Below, one piece after another: positions 44,862 through 57,205 of a stretch of DNA of 64,000 nt. The notes under the pieces are model-generated. The model saw nothing but the letters and a program-made list of their open reading frames with translations. It was not told the DNA's origin and did not search any database. Source of the DNA: Dactylorhiza incarnata (taxonomy: Eukaryota; Streptophyta; Magnoliopsida; Asparagales; Orchidaceae); the NCBI GenBank assembly GCA_033032865.1, contig JAWHQI010000040.1, positions 8,229,001 through 8,293,000 of the forward strand, in the 5' to 3' direction. A program made the position numbers and the translations under genes. Each line of letters starts with the position of its first letter. Within the stretch, counting starts at the first letter, position 1.

Positions 44862-47018
44862 ATGGCTGGAGGGGATCAACATCGAGAGATGAGAGCCATG
44901 AAACTCCCAATCTGCACAAAGGAGAACATTCCGATCTGGAAGGAAAGAGTAAGGTTGTTCATGGAGGCGGCTGATCCAAGAATCTATATAACTATTCAAG
45001 AGGGCCCATTTATTCCCGTGATAACATCCACTATTGATCCAACGAGGATGGTGGCAAAGAAGTATACAGACGTGACCAAGGATGAGCTGACCTTGGCAAG
45101 TCTGGATAAAAGGGCACAGAATGTAATTGTAAGTGCCATTGATGACTTAACCCTCCAGAATCTCATTCACTGCAACACAGCCAAGGAGATGTGGGATTCA
45201 CTGATTGTCTACATGGAAGGCACTGAAGAGGTAAGGGATGATAGAAAATCCCTCCTCAATCAGGAGTATGAAGCCTTCAAGCAAGGCAAGATTGAAACCA
45301 TCTCAAGCTGTTATGAGAGGTTTTTCAAAATTGTTAATGGACTGAAGAATTATGGCAGAGAATTCACAAACTCTGACTTAAATGATAAGTTCCTTAGATC
45401 TCTCTCTAAGGAATGGGATATAAAGATCTGTGCCATCAAAGAGATGGGTCAGTTGGGCATCTCGGAGCCCAAGAATCTGTACGGGAAACTACTATCCCAT
45501 GAACTTCAGCTCAATACCAGGAAGGCTGAAGAGGAGAGCTCAAAAGGGAGCTCTAGAGCAAGATCTGTGGCTCTCAAGGCTGAGAGCACAAGGAGATCCA
45601 AGGATAAGACTCTCGCATATCAGAACATATCAGAGAGCAGTGAAGAGTCTGACTCCAGCACATCAGACTCTAACGATACTGACAAAGAGATGGTCCTTCT
45701 CTCTAAGCAGTTCAAGAAACTGATAACCAGAAGAAGAAGAGACTACTACAGACCCACCTCCTCAAGCTCAAAAAGATCTGATCAACATGACAGGTCTAAA
45801 TCCTCAAGGGAGGACATGTATATATCAAAACCTAGTAAATCGGATTTTGCTAACATTATCTGTTACTCCTTTAATAAGATAGGTCACATAGCTGCTGATT
45901 GCTCTTCTAAGAGAAGGGAATCAAGGAATTATGACGACAAAAGACGTTCAAGGGACAAGAAGAAATCTGAAGGAGGATTTATAACAAAGAAAATTAGAAC
46001 ACTAAGTGACTCTGATTCAAGCTCCTCAGATACTGAGGAAGAAGCACTAATAGGCCTCATGGCCATAAAGGAAGATAACCAGGATGACATCTCTCCTGGG
46101 AAGGTAATTGTCAAAGCCCGTCCATCTGTCTCTGATTCTGAATCAGAAACAGACTTTGTGCATGATGATGAGAGTGTGTCTGCATTCAACAACACATCCT
46201 CAAGATCTCGATATGATGTTGAATCTGACCTGATAAAGCAGTATAAGGCTTTGTGGAATGCATTCAAGAACTGCAAGAAACTCCTCAAAGTACAGACCAA
46301 GGAGTTAGATTCCTTAACGGCTGTCCAGTCTGAGCTCAAGGAAACAGATGAAAAGCTGGCTGCTATGAGTAAAGAAGTGGACAGATTCAAGGAAGCCACA
46401 AGGCTTAAGAATGCTGAATTAGGTCAGAAGAACATGGTCATAAAGGATCTTGAAGAGATGCTGCTGGCTGAGAAAAAACTTGCTGCAAGCTTCTCTATGC
46501 CTAAGACAGTCTTACCTATCATTGATACCTTCTCTGGATCATTCAGAGCTGGTATATGATTCAATCAGGAGACTGTCAAGGTCAAAGGTTCTGAAGCTCA
46601 ATCTTCTTCTAAGAAGATACTTGCATCAGGTCCTTCTGGCCATGGACCTACAATAATAACACTGAAAAGTAAGGGAAAGACTGCCTCCTCTAGGCCCGCT
46701 CCCAAGAAGGTGGACCAACAGGTGATGAGACACAATTCTCCCACCTGTAAGGTTCACCCACGACCTGCTAGGTCAAGTGTCCTCCTTCCTGCTCACCAAC
46801 ACTCTCATCCTACTCAAATGGTGAGGCAGAAGGGAAGGTACAACAGGTATGAATGCTGGTGCTATGGGAAAGTGGGCCACTTTGCCCTGGATTGTTGGTT
46901 CAACCCAACAAGGCCTAATGCAAAGAGAGTGCAGAACCCTCAATGGTGCGACATTCCAGTTCATTCTCCTAACAGGAACCAAGGACCCAACTCAAATTGG
47001 TTTCCTAAGGGGAACTAA
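44862..47018 (+). pseudogene. Element F: Sirevirus-type gag
   Basis: One frame from MAGGDQHREM to TAA at 47016-47018, broken by a single TGA at 46557-46559. The copia capsid (UBN2-type) spans residues 10-220 with KAVI-like landmarks such as LPICTKENIPIWKERVRLFM, AKEMWDSL, LLNQEYEAF and DKFLRSLSKEW. A first zinc knuckle (45860-45905) is CYSF..GHIAADC, with Phe in place of the second Cys. An acidic and Ser-rich segment and a coiled-coil-like Leu/Lys/Glu region (residues about 450-550) follow, as in Sirevirus gags. A second knuckle (46852-46895) has CWCY in place of CWYC. The TAA is followed by a splice-acceptor-like tract. Confidence 0.85.
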
Positions 47019-47024
47019 TTTCTC

Positions 47025-47435
47025 TTGCAGATACATCCAGATACCAGCCTGTCTCCAATATGGTATTTGGATAGTGGGTGCTCCAAATATATGACTGGAG
47101 TCAAAAAGTATCTAAGAAGCTTCATCCCTATGGAGAATGGACCAACAGTGATCTTTGGAGGTTCAGAAAAAGGAATGACTAAAGGCTATGGTAACATTTC
47201 TAATGACCTAGTTACTATCACTAAAGTTGCTTATGTGGAGGTATTGAAACATAATCTCATAAACATAAGTCAACTCTGTGATCTAGGTTTTATAATTACA
47301 TTCCACAAGGATAAGTGCTTGATTAAGAAGTCCCTAGAATCTGAGGCTGTCTTGACTGGCACTAGGAGTGGCAATATTTATTGCTTAAATTTTTTTAATG
47401 CAAACTCTTCCATGCCTGTGTCTTGTAGCCAATGA
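47025..47435 (+). pseudogene. Element F: protease and pre-integrase segment
   Basis: In the same frame as gag after its stop. WYLDSGCSKYMTG (47061-47099) is the copia aspartic-protease catalytic site in the form usual in Sireviruses. GPTVIFGGSEKG, TKVAYVEVLKHNLINISQLCD and the pre-integrase part follow, with stop and frame change at 47433-47517 where the HKRLAHINYKTISKL zinc-binding stretch is broken up. Confidence 0.85.
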
Positions 47436-48170
47436 TAAAGAGGCTCTATGTATTCAATGACACAAGAGACTTGCACACATTAACTATAAGACCATAAGCA
47501 AGCTTTTCTCACAAGACTTGGTCAGAAATGGACCTAATATTAAATGCATCAAGGAAGGTCCTTGTCAAGCCTGTCAACTTGGGAAGCAGACAAGGACCAG
47601 CTTTAAAAGCATAACTAACAAAGATTCCTTCAGGTGCCTATTTTTACTGCACATAGATCTGTTTGGTCCTATGTCAGTTCTCAGCTTGGGAGGGAAGGCC
47701 TACACTCTTGTGGTAGTTGATGATTACTCAAGGTTCACTTGGGTATTCTTCCTTAAAAAGAAGTCAGACACCTTAGAAATCTTGAAGAATTTTGTCAGGC
47801 AGATCCAGAATGAGATGGACTGTACTGTGGTCAAACTCAAAAGTGATCATGGTACAAAATTTCAGTCAGGACCCATGACAAAATTATGCCAAGAACTGGG
47901 TATCTCTCAAAAAATTTCCTCTCCTAGGACTCCTCAACAAAATGGGGTTGCTGAAAGGAAAACTGAACCTTGATAGAGGCAAGTAGGACAATGCTAAGTG
48001 ATTCCTCCCTTCCAGAATACTTCTGGGCAGAGGCTGTGAACACTGCTTGTCATGTGATCAACATGGCCTCCATCATCAAAGACCACAAGAAGACTCCCTA
48101 TAAGCTAATGAAAGGCAGAAAACCTACCTTATCCTACTTTAGGATCTTTGGAAGTAAATGCTTCTGATAC
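47436..48170 (+). pseudogene. Element F: integrase
   Basis: After a frame change, CQACQLGKQTRTSF (from 47563) ends the zinc-binding domain. The core has LLHIDLFGPM with the first Asp (about 47647-47676), VKLKSDHGTKF with the second (about 47829-47862) and [12 protein letters not shown] with the Glu (about 47926-47962). A stop and frame change at 47970 follow. The C-terminal half continues ([35 protein letters not shown]) and stops at about 48165. An internal deletion here removes the end of integrase. Confidence 0.85.
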
Positions 48171-49632
48171 AGAAGAGGCAATGCAGCCTGAAGAACCTGT
48201 CAATGAAGAAATCCCCATAATATTGTCAATTGCCTTGAGACAAATGAGAGATCATCCTCAAGAGCAAATAATAGTAGATGTCAACCAAGGTGTACTAACA
48301 AGGAGCATAGCTGCAAATGAAGCATTGTACCTGAGCTTTCTCCCTCAAATAGAACCCAAGAAATTTGAGGAAGCAAATAAGGATCCATTTTGGACTGCTG
48401 CAATGCAAGAGGAGCTAAATCAATTTAAGAGATGCAATGTATGGAAGTTGGTTCCTAGACCCCTAGGATAGAATATCATAGGAACTAAGTGGGTCTACAG
48501 AAATAAATTGGATACAAAGAATAAAACAAGACTGGTGGCAAAGGGATATAGACAGGAAGAGGGGATTGACTATGATCAGACCTTTGCCCCTGAAGCCAGA
48601 CTAGAAGACATCAGACTATTCCTTGCCTATGCTGCCTACCAAGGATTTAAAGTCTATCAGATGGATGTGAAGTCAGCCTTCTTAAATGGTGACCTCAAAG
48701 AGGAAGTCTATGTAGATCAGCCTTCAGGTTTTGTTGATTCAACTTATCCTGACTATATATATTTTCTTAAGAAAGCTTTATATGGCTTGAAGCAGACACC
48801 TAGAGCCTGGTATGAGACTCTGTCCAGCTTTCTCATTGAGAATAAAATCTCTAGGGGAAAGATTGATAAGACATTGTTCCTAAGGGAAGTTAATGGAAAG
48901 ATTTTGCTAGTGCAGATCTATGTAGATGATATTATCTTTGGCTCTACAGACCACAATCTCTGCAAAAAGTTTGCCAGCTTGATGCAGGGAAAGTTTGAGA
49001 TGAGCAGCATGGGTGAGCTCAGATTCTTCTCAGGTCTCCAAGTGAAACAATCTGAAGATGGCATATTCATCTCTCAGACCAAGTTCACCAGAGAGATAGT
49101 AAAGTAGTTTGGATTGGAGAGTGCTTCCTCTATGAAGACACCAATGGGAACAAATGTGTCTCTGGACAAGGATAAGAAGGGAATACCCTTTGATGAAACC
49201 AAGTACAGATGCATGATTGGATCTTTACTTTACCTAACTGCAAGTAGGCCTGCCATAACGTTTGCCACATGTGTCTGTGCTAGATATCAGGTGAACCCTA
49301 AGGAATCTCATCATCTCTCTGTAAAGAGAATCCTAAGATACCTAAAGGGTACATCAAATCTTGGCCTATGGTACCCTAGAAACAATGGGTGTGAACTGAT
49401 AGGCTACTCAGATGCAGATTATGCAGGATGTAAAGAAGATAGAAAAAGTACCTCAGGAACATGCCAATTCCTTTGAGGAAGACTGATCTCTTGGAGCAGT
49501 AAGAAGCAGACCAGCGTAGCAATCTCCATAGAAGAATCAGAGTACATCTCTGCTGGGAGCTGCTGTGCTCAACTGCTATGGATCCAGCATCAACTTGAAG
49601 ATTACAATCTAAAGATGACCAAAACACCCCTG
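48171..49632 (+). pseudogene. Element F: reverse transcriptase and N-terminal RNase H
   Basis: After a spacer (48171-48370), [25 protein letters not shown] leads into [35 protein letters not shown] (Glu replaces the usual Val), [35 protein letters not shown], and the catalytic YVDD (48919-48930). Stops at 48469-48471, 49105-49107 and 49474-49476 interrupt it. RNase H begins with SDADYAGCKEDRKSTSGTC (about 49405-49465) and is cut at 49632 by element G, in the codons for KTPL. Confidence 0.85.
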
Positions 49633-50950
49633 TGTTGGAACAACCCTATTACTGATTTAGGCTAGGATCACTATCTGTTAATTAGGACTAAGTTGACCCC
49701 AATGTAAAACTTAAGGGTCAAGGTTTTAGGCTGAAAGAACTAAGGAAAAGAATCAGTTTCTGCATTCGACGAACTCCATACTGCGATCGATGAACTCCAT
49801 CCTGCGTTCGACGAACTGCATGCTCCTGCATTCGGCGAACTTGCCAAGGTTCTGCGCTCGACGAACTCATTCTGCGTTCGACGAAATGCTCGCAGCGGTC
49901 GACGAAAGCTCGTCTTAGCGGTTGATGAACTTCAGTCTCAACGGATTGACCAAGTCTCAGCGGTTGACCAAGTCTCAGCGGTTGACCAAGTCTCAGCGGT
50001 CGACGAATTTATTCAGATCGACGAAAGATCTTCTCAGCTCAACGAATTCAATATTCCAGCTAGCTTATCAGATATTATCTTTCAGTTCGACGACCTCCAG
50101 CTTGAGATCGACGAACTCCAGATTGTATTCGACGAATTTGTTCAGATCGACAAAATTTGTTATTTCAGTTCAGTATTTCAGAAGGATTATTTTATTATAT
50201 TCTCTGAACTCAGATCTTTCAGCAACGACTCTATTATATCAGATAAGTAAGGATTATATCTTTCCTTTTATTATTTCGAGAATATAGTCGTTGACATTAA
50301 GCTGAAAAGGACACGTTCATGGAAAAGGAAAAAGATATAAAGCTTATCAGATTTGTAGTATAGGATATATCTCTTCTGAATATTTTATTCCTTAAATTAA
50401 GGGATTTGAATTTCAAATCTGTCAGAGATTTCAAAAGGAATAAGGAAGAAGATATACAGTATTACATTACTGAATAGTAGGACAGGAAAAAGAAGAGAAA
50501 GAATACTGTCGAGAGAAAATATACAGAAAGAAGAAAAGAAAAAGCTTTACAGATCTTCATCTTCCTCAAGCAGCAATCTTATTCTCTGAGAACAACATCA
50601 ACATTCTTATCTCAGATCTTTGCTGCAAGTTTTAGATCTTCAAAGAGCAACAAACAATCTGAGAAACATTTTGTCTCTCAGATTCATCAGCTATCAGGAA
50701 GATACTTCATTCAAGTGAAATCTCCATCCTCAACTGTCAACAAATTTCAATCAGACAGGGGGAGATATACAACATCATTCCACTAGAGTCTTCTCACAGA
50801 TTATTGACAGAGAATAACATCTAAACCCTCTTTATCCCCTCTTGTACAGGGTTTTAATACTCTATTCACCCCCCTCTAGAGTGACTTTAAGTTCTAACCT
50901 CACTTTCAATTTGTATCAGAGGACTTTCCACTGATACCAAAGGACTTTCA
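49633..50950 (+). repeat. Element G: 5' LTR
   Basis: The U3 contains an array of GCGTTCGACGAACTC-type motifs (49764-49930) and more TCGACGAA words to 50160. A TATA-like GATATAAAGC is at 50333-50342. The 3' end has CACCCCCCTCTAG (50866-50878), the Sirevirus-type end motif. A repeated GAGGACTTTC(C/A) block sits just before the LTR end. Confidence 0.88.
49764..50160 (+). promoter_or_regulatory. Element G LTR: TTCGACGAA motif array
   Basis: At least seven copies of TTCGACGAAC or close variants in 49764-49930, 15-30 bases apart, then a group of repeated AGTCTCAGCGGTTGACC units and further TCGACGAA copies to 50160. The array lies upstream of the TATA-like box. The same array is in the 3' LTR (57338-57740), with one unit more. 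The core is that of element B. Confidence 0.65.
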
Positions 50951-50952
50951 AT

Positions 50953-50970
50953 TGATATCAGAGGTTGGTT
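50953..50970 (+). other. Element G: primer-binding site
   Basis: TGATATCAGAGGTTGGTT, two bases after the LTR end, equals the initiator-Met PBS with G to A at the third base. Confidence 0.75.
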
Positions 50971-51054
50971 GATTCTTTACAGGCTAACACCTGAATCCAA
51001 AGATCAATTAGATCTTAAAATTTTTCTAGAGTTTTTATTTTTGCTTAAAAACTC

Positions 51055-53097
51055 ATGGCACAGAACAAAGAATATTCAAGCACAAGACCTCCTATGTGCA
51101 ATCTAAATAAGTTTGCACTATGGAAGGCAAGGATCAGATTGTACATGAATTCTATTGATGAAGAAATTTTTAATGTTATTTTGACAGGACCTCCTACACC
51201 TACAGCAACAACAAGTAATGTTGTTCCACCTCCTGAGTGGATAGATGCACAGAAGAAGCAGAGAAGTGTTGATGCCAAAGCTATGAACATATTGGCACAG
51301 ACAATGTCTGATGACATTTTTCAAAAAGTTGTGGAATGCACTTCAGCCAGGGAAATCTGGACCTCCCTTAACAACATGGTTGAAGGATTAGCAGATGAAA
51401 GAAAAGATAGAAGATCCCACCTTATTTCTCAGTATGAAAACTTCAAGAAGGGAGAAACTGAGATAGTGGCTGATATGTACAATATACTCAGTCTCATAAT
51501 CAATGAGCTGAAATCTTTAGACAAGGTGATCTCCATCACTGAGGTCAATGATAAGATCCTAATGTGCTTCCCCAGCACATGGGACTCTAGGATCTGGCCA
51601 ATCAAGGAAGCCAGAAGCCTTAATGAGATCTCCACTGAGACCTTGTTAGGCAAGCTCAAATCCTATGAGTAGCTTATCAAATCTAGAGAAGCTGAACAAT
51701 CTACTTCATGTCCAAAATCCAAGAAGGAGAGAAGTATAGCTTTCCAAGCTACTAAAGAAGAAGAAAAAGCTCCAGGAGATATGGAGTTCATGAATCTTCT
51801 AGCAAACAGATTCTATAAAATGGCTAAGAAAGACTTCAGAAAGAAGGATTCCAGATCAAGAGAAAAGCCAAGGTATGACAAATCTAATTCTAAGGAAATA
51901 ATTTATTTTGGCTGCAGTAAACCTGGACACATTCTACCAGAGTGTCCAGAGAATCAAAAGAAGGAAAAGAGAAAAGACAAAGAAGAAAAGAGGCACTCCA
52001 GCAAGCCATCCTCCCACAAACACAAACACAAACACAAGGGAAGAGGCTTTGAAGCAGAATCATGGAGTGAAACTGATTTAGAGTCTTCATCCAGTTCTTC
52101 TGAAGATGAAGAAGAATCAAAGGAAAAAGACTAATGCTTGATGATTATTTATGACTCAAGCAGTGAGTTAGAAAATGCATCTTCACCTAGCTCCAGTGAT
52201 GATGAGGATGATGAAGAAGTAAGAAGCTTCTGCATGATGGCTATCAATGCCTCAGCAAACAACTCAGATGAATCAGAGTCTGATAATGATGCTGATCAGG
52301 TAATCTCAAACTTTGATTTCAATTCAAATGAATTCAAAGATTAATTCAAAGTTCTTTGCTTAGATTTAATCAAATCTGAGAAAAAGATAATCTCTCTCAG
52401 AAATCAGTTGGCTGAAATGAACCAACTAAGTGAAGAAAATGTCAATCTTAAGAAAGATTTGGCTGCCTCCAGAGAACACATTGTTCTCATTGAGAACAAG
52501 TTGTCTGAAGCTAAGAAATTTGAAGAATCCCTAAATGGGAGAAGTATCAAACTGATGGACATCACAAGCACAGTGAATGCCAGACTTAATGGCAAACTAG
52601 GCTTGGGTGCATCATCAAGTGAGCCACATATGATTAAGAAAAACATATTATCTACACCAGTAAAATTCATTTCTGCTAAGAATAAAGAGCCAGTAGAAGT
52701 AAATAAAAACATTTCAAGCAAGGCTATTAAGAATAAAGGAATTCAGCAGAATTCGTCGAATGGAGCTCGACAAAATGAATTCATTTCGTCGAACGGAGAT
52801 CGACGAACTCTGAAGACAGATATTCAGTATAGTTATTATTCGAACGGCGCTCGATGAACGCACTTTACTTCGTCGAACGGCGATCGATGAATTCATCCAA
52901 ATTCGTCGAACAGAAAATTTACTGAATATCAACAAAATTCTTATTCTTCACATACTAAAAATCCTTTCACTAAGTGGATAATCCCTCTAAGGAGATATCA
53001 TCCACAAGGTTATAAGGATCAGCCTGAGATCTCCTTCATTTCAGAATTTTGTGAAAAAGCAAAAGGACCCAAGGTAGTCTGGGTCAAAAACAACTAG
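51055..53097 (+). pseudogene. Element G: Sirevirus-type gag
   Basis: Single frame from MAQNKEYSSTRPP to a TAG at 53095-53097, broken by TAG 51670-51672, TAA 52132-52134, TAA 52342-52344, TGA 52855-52857 and a further TGA near 52885. The capsid (UBN2-type) is in the first 200 codons: FALWKARIRLYMNSID, AREIWTSLNNM, ISQYENFKKGE. The zinc knuckle (51901-51950) has lost its first Cys (YFGCSKPGHILPEC). A Lys/His-rich run, acidic Ser-rich stretches and a coiled-coil-like region (52380-52520) follow. The end (52743-52910) encodes repeated SSNGAR/SSNGDR peptides because it contains the same TCGTCGAAC motif as the LTR. Confidence 0.85.
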
Positions 53098-53817
53098 TTT
53101 ATTTTTTCTGTTGTGCAGGTATAAGGCTATCCAAGCAAAAATGAACAATGGTATTTGGATAGTGGATGTTCAAAGCATATGACAGGAAACAAGGCCAACT
53201 TAAGCAACTACAAGGAAAGGCTTGGACCCAAAGTGATCTTTGGAGACTCCAACTGTGGACAAACCAAAGGCTATGGACAGATCAAAGTTGGAGCAGTCAC
53301 CTTCAAAGAGGTAGCCTATGTCAAGGGTCTGAAGCACAACCTCATCAGCATAAGCCAGTTATGTGATGAAGGTTATCAGGTAACTTTTAATAATTCCTTA
53401 TGTCTTATTAACAATAATAAAAACATAAATGTATTATCTGGTATTAGACATGGAAATATTTATTTAGTCAATTTTGACTCTGCCAACTCAGATATTTGCT
53501 TATTCAATTCTATAAGTAAAACAAATGAATTATGGCATAAAAGGCTAGGACATATTAACCTTAGAACTATATCTAAGCTTTCTAAGGACAATCTTGTTAG
53601 AGGACTGCCTTCTGGTTCTTACAAGAAGGGAGGATTTTGCAGGGCTTGTCAATTAGGTATGCAGACCAAGAGTAGTTTTAAATATTTATCCAAGAGTGAT
53701 TCGCCTAGGATTTTGTACTTACTGCATTTGGATCTCTTTAGACCCACTGCAATACAAAGTCCAGGAGGGAAGCATTATTCTCTAGTTATTGTAGATGACT
53801 TCTCAAGATTCACTTAG
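53098..53817 (+). pseudogene. Element G: protease and N-terminal integrase
   Basis: Same frame as gag, after the TAG and an acceptor-like tract. WYLDSGCSKHMTGN (catalytic DSG at 53158-53166) is intact, followed by VIFGDSNCGQTKGYG, GLKHNLISISQLCDEGY, and the integrase zinc-binding HKRLGHINLRTISKL...CRACQLG (53536-53660). The core begins with LLHLDLFRPTA (first Asp) and stops at a TAG, 53815-53817, in place of Trp in FSRFTWVFCL. Confidence 0.88.
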
Positions 53818-55076
53818 GTGTTCTGTCTTAGGAACAAGTCTGACACCTTCAATGTTCTGACAGACTTTCTCAGGTCCATCAAGATTGAGTACTCTACTCT
53901 AGTTGCATTAATCAGAAGTGATCATGACACTGAGTTTGAATCTCTTCTGATGAGAGAATTCTGTGGAAAAGAAGGGATCAGGCAGTGTTTCTCTGCTCCT
54001 AGAACTCCTCAACAAAATGGGGTAGTTGAAAGGAAAAATAGAACACTTATTAAATCAGCAACTACATTGCTTGCTGATGCTCACTTGCCAATCTCTTTTT
54101 GGGCAGAGGCAGTGAACACAACAAATTATGTGTTGAACAGAAGCCTGATACATAAGCTTAAGGGTAAAACTCCCTATGAATTACTTAAGAATAAAAAGCC
54201 TAAGGTTAACTATTTTAAGATATTTGGATGTAAATTCTATGTTCATAACAATGATAAGAAGTATCTCAGGAAATTTGAAGCAAAATCTGCTGAAGGTATA
54301 TTCCTTGGATATTCGCTTTCTAGTAAAGCATATAGAGTTTACAACAAATCTACTCTTAAGATAGAAGAGTCCATGCATGTATCCTTTGATGAATCTAATA
54401 TGTTAAATGAGGAGAGGAATACCACCTTTACCAAAGATAATTTGCAGGTACCAACTCTATGTGAAGAGCTTAATGGATTAGATCTACAAAATAAAGGTTC
54501 TCTACTTCCATCAAATGAAATAATTGAAGACAGTGAAGAAGAGGATAATCTAGATCTTGCTAACAATTTAAATCAAGTGGCAGCTGATCAAATTCCTCAA
54601 GTGGAAACTATTGCTGAACCAACTCCAATTGTTGACCACATCACAGTTAGAGATCATCCAATATCCCAAATCATTGGAGATATTTCAGTAGGTGTTCAAA
54701 CAAGGGATCAACTACACCAAAATCAGATGCACACTTGTTCCCTATCACAAGTTGAACTTCAATCCATAAAAGATGCAGAACAAGATCCAAATTGGATTCT
54801 TGCAATGCAAGAGGAGCTCAACCAATTTGAAAGGAACAAGGTTTGGGATTTGTTTCCAAGACCAAAAGGCCATCCAGTCATTGGCACCAAGTGGGTCTTC
54901 AGGAACAAGCTAGATGATCAAGGCAACATAGTCAGAAACAAAGCAAGATTGGTAGCCCAAGGATATTCACAGGAAGAAGGAATTGACTATGATCAGACCT
55001 TTGCTCCTGTTGCAAGACTTGAAGCTATAAGGATTTTCTTTCTTTTGCTGCACTCAAGAAATTTAAAGTATACCAG
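53818..55076 (+). pseudogene. Element G: integrase core, C-terminus and start of RT
   Basis: Continues in the same frame after the TAG. Integrase blocks are [13 protein letters not shown] (second Asp, about 53905-53945) and [15 protein letters not shown] (Glu, about 54001-54045), then [15 protein letters not shown] and the [13 protein letters not shown] to GIFLGYS segment. A 130-residue acidic linker precedes RT, which starts at about 54790 with [34 protein letters not shown] and [19 protein letters not shown] frameshift at about 55040 ends this frame. Confidence 0.88.
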
Positions 55077-56290
55077 ATGGATGTGAATAGTGCATTCTTG
55101 AATGGAGACATCAAAGAAGAAGTTTATGTGGAACAACCACCAGGTTTCATCTCTCCAACTCACTCCTCTTATGTATTTAAGCTTAATAAAGCTCTCTATG
55201 GTCTCAAGAAAGCTCTCAGAGCATGGTATGAGACCTTAGCTAATTTTATTTTGGAGAACAATTTCTATAGAGGCATAGTTGATAAAACCCTATTTTTCAG
55301 GATACATAAAAATCAAACTTTACTAGTTCAAATATATGTAGATGATATCATATTTGGCTCTAATGATTCAAATCTATGCAAAAGGTTTTCTAACCTGATG
55401 CAATCTAAATTTGAAATGAGTAGTATGAGTGAGTTATCTTACTTCCTTGGTCTTCATGTGAAGCAAACTCCAAATGGAATATTCATATCACAATCCAAGT
55501 ATGCTAAGGAATTAGTGAAAAGGTTTGGTATGTCTGATGCTTCTACCATGAAAACACCCATGCCCTCCAATGCTGTTGTAGATAATGATGAATCAGGAAA
55601 ACATGTTGATCAGAAAGTATATAGAGCAATTGTTGGCTCACTACTTTACTTAACAGCTAGTAGACTTGATATAATATTTGCTACATGTATTTGTGTTAGG
55701 TTCCAAGTTAACCCCAAAGAATCTCACCTAATTTTATTAAAAAGAATTTTGAGATATATAAAGGGTTTTCCAAATCTAGGACTCTGGTATCCAACAGCAT
55801 CAAAATTTGAATTAACTGGATTCTCAGATTCTGATTATGCTGGATGCAAAGTAGACGGTAAAAGCACATCAGGAACTTTCTAGTTTCTTGGTGATAGGCT
55901 TGTGTCTTGGTTTTGTAAGAAACAGACATCTGTAAATCTACATCAACAGCTGAAGCAGAATATATTGCTACATGCAGTTGCTGCTCACAGATACTGTGGA
56001 TACAAAATCAACTTCTAGACTATGGTATCAACTTAAATAATTCAATTATATTTTGTGACAATACTAGTGCAATATCTATAACACAAAATCCAGTACTCCA
56101 TAGTAGGACTAAACACATAGAAATTAGGCCCCACTTTATCAGAGATAGTGTGGATAAAAATAAAATTTGCCTACAAATCATTTCCACTGATTTGCAAAGG
56201 GCTGATATTTTCACCAAACCCTTGGATGAAAAGAAACATATCTTCTTTATAAATCTTCTAGGAATGATAGATGGAGATTCTATCAATTAA
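55077..56290 (+). pseudogene. Element G: reverse transcriptase and RNase H
   Basis: RT resumes in the next frame with [38 protein letters not shown] and the intact YVDD box (55335-55346). KTPMPSNAVVDND, YRAIVGSLLYLTASRLDI and RILRYIKG lead to RNase H, SDSDYAGCKVDGKSTSGTF (to a TAG at 55881-55883), then in changed frames NTSAISITQNPVLHSRTKHIEIRPHFIRD and ADIFTKPLDEKKHIFF, ending with TAA at 56288-56290. A handful of lesions in a recognisably full-length gene suggest recent loss. Confidence 0.88.
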
Positions 56291-57205
56291 AAATTAAATT
56301 TTCTACTTATCCCATTACTTCATCGAACTGAGATCGACGAAATCTAGTCGTTCGTCGAACGGAGATCGACGAAGTCATCTAGATCGTCGAACTGAGATCG
56401 ACGAAAATTTATTTTTCGTCGAGCGCAGTTTTGATGAAGCCTTTGTTTCTGAATTTATCTTTCCTTATAATCAAATCTTTTATTTCATTTTAACTGTATG
56501 CCTGCAGAATTGCTTTCTTTTTCCAGTTCCTTTGCACTTGATCTCTAATTTATTTTGCAGGAACAATAGCAATATTTCTTCAAAAAGATTACATCCTTCC
56601 CTACCTCTTCAAATGTATCTTCTTCTAGGGGCCTAGCTTCAGGCCTTCCTGAAACTAGGCAGGGGGAGAAGTTTCATGAAGAAGCTCCTTTTGATAGGGG
56701 GAGATGTTTTGAAGAAGCTCCTTTATGATAGAGGGAGATGTTTAATGAACATGCTCAAGTCTCAAGGGGAGATGCTGTATGAAGAAGCATGTTTTTAGTT
56801 CTTGATAAAGCTCACAGCAGTTTGCAGTTTCGGTTTTGATTCAGAAATTTAGTTATGACAGATTCAAATGCAGATTGGTAGCAAAGCAAATTCAGCTACA
56901 ATTCAGATCAACAAAAGCTAAAGCTGAAAAATGCAGATTCAGAAATATTGTTTGATATAGTAGATACAACTCAGATAATCAAATTCAGAAAGCTGAAGGC
57001 AATGTCAGAATTCAGAAAGCAAAAGGTTCAGATTTATTTGTTTTTATTAGTTTTATTTTCAATGTAAAATTTCAAAACTCAGAGTATCATATTTTATATC
57101 TGCTGAAATATTTAAAATCTGTCAGATATATATGCTCTGTTGTTTTGTTGTTTGTTCTATTATTCAATTTTGTCAAATAGTGTCCTAACCCAAATAGGGG
57201 GAGAT
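56291..57205 (+). other. Element G: 3' non-coding region with motif repeats and polypurine tracts
   Basis: 56318-56430 has four copies of an inverted repeat made of TCGTCGA, seven bases, TCGACGA. From 56655 several AGGGGGAGA tracts occur (56661, 56697, 56729, 56766), then the true polypurine tract at 57196-57205. Sireviruses are known for such multiple tracts. Confidence 0.7.
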
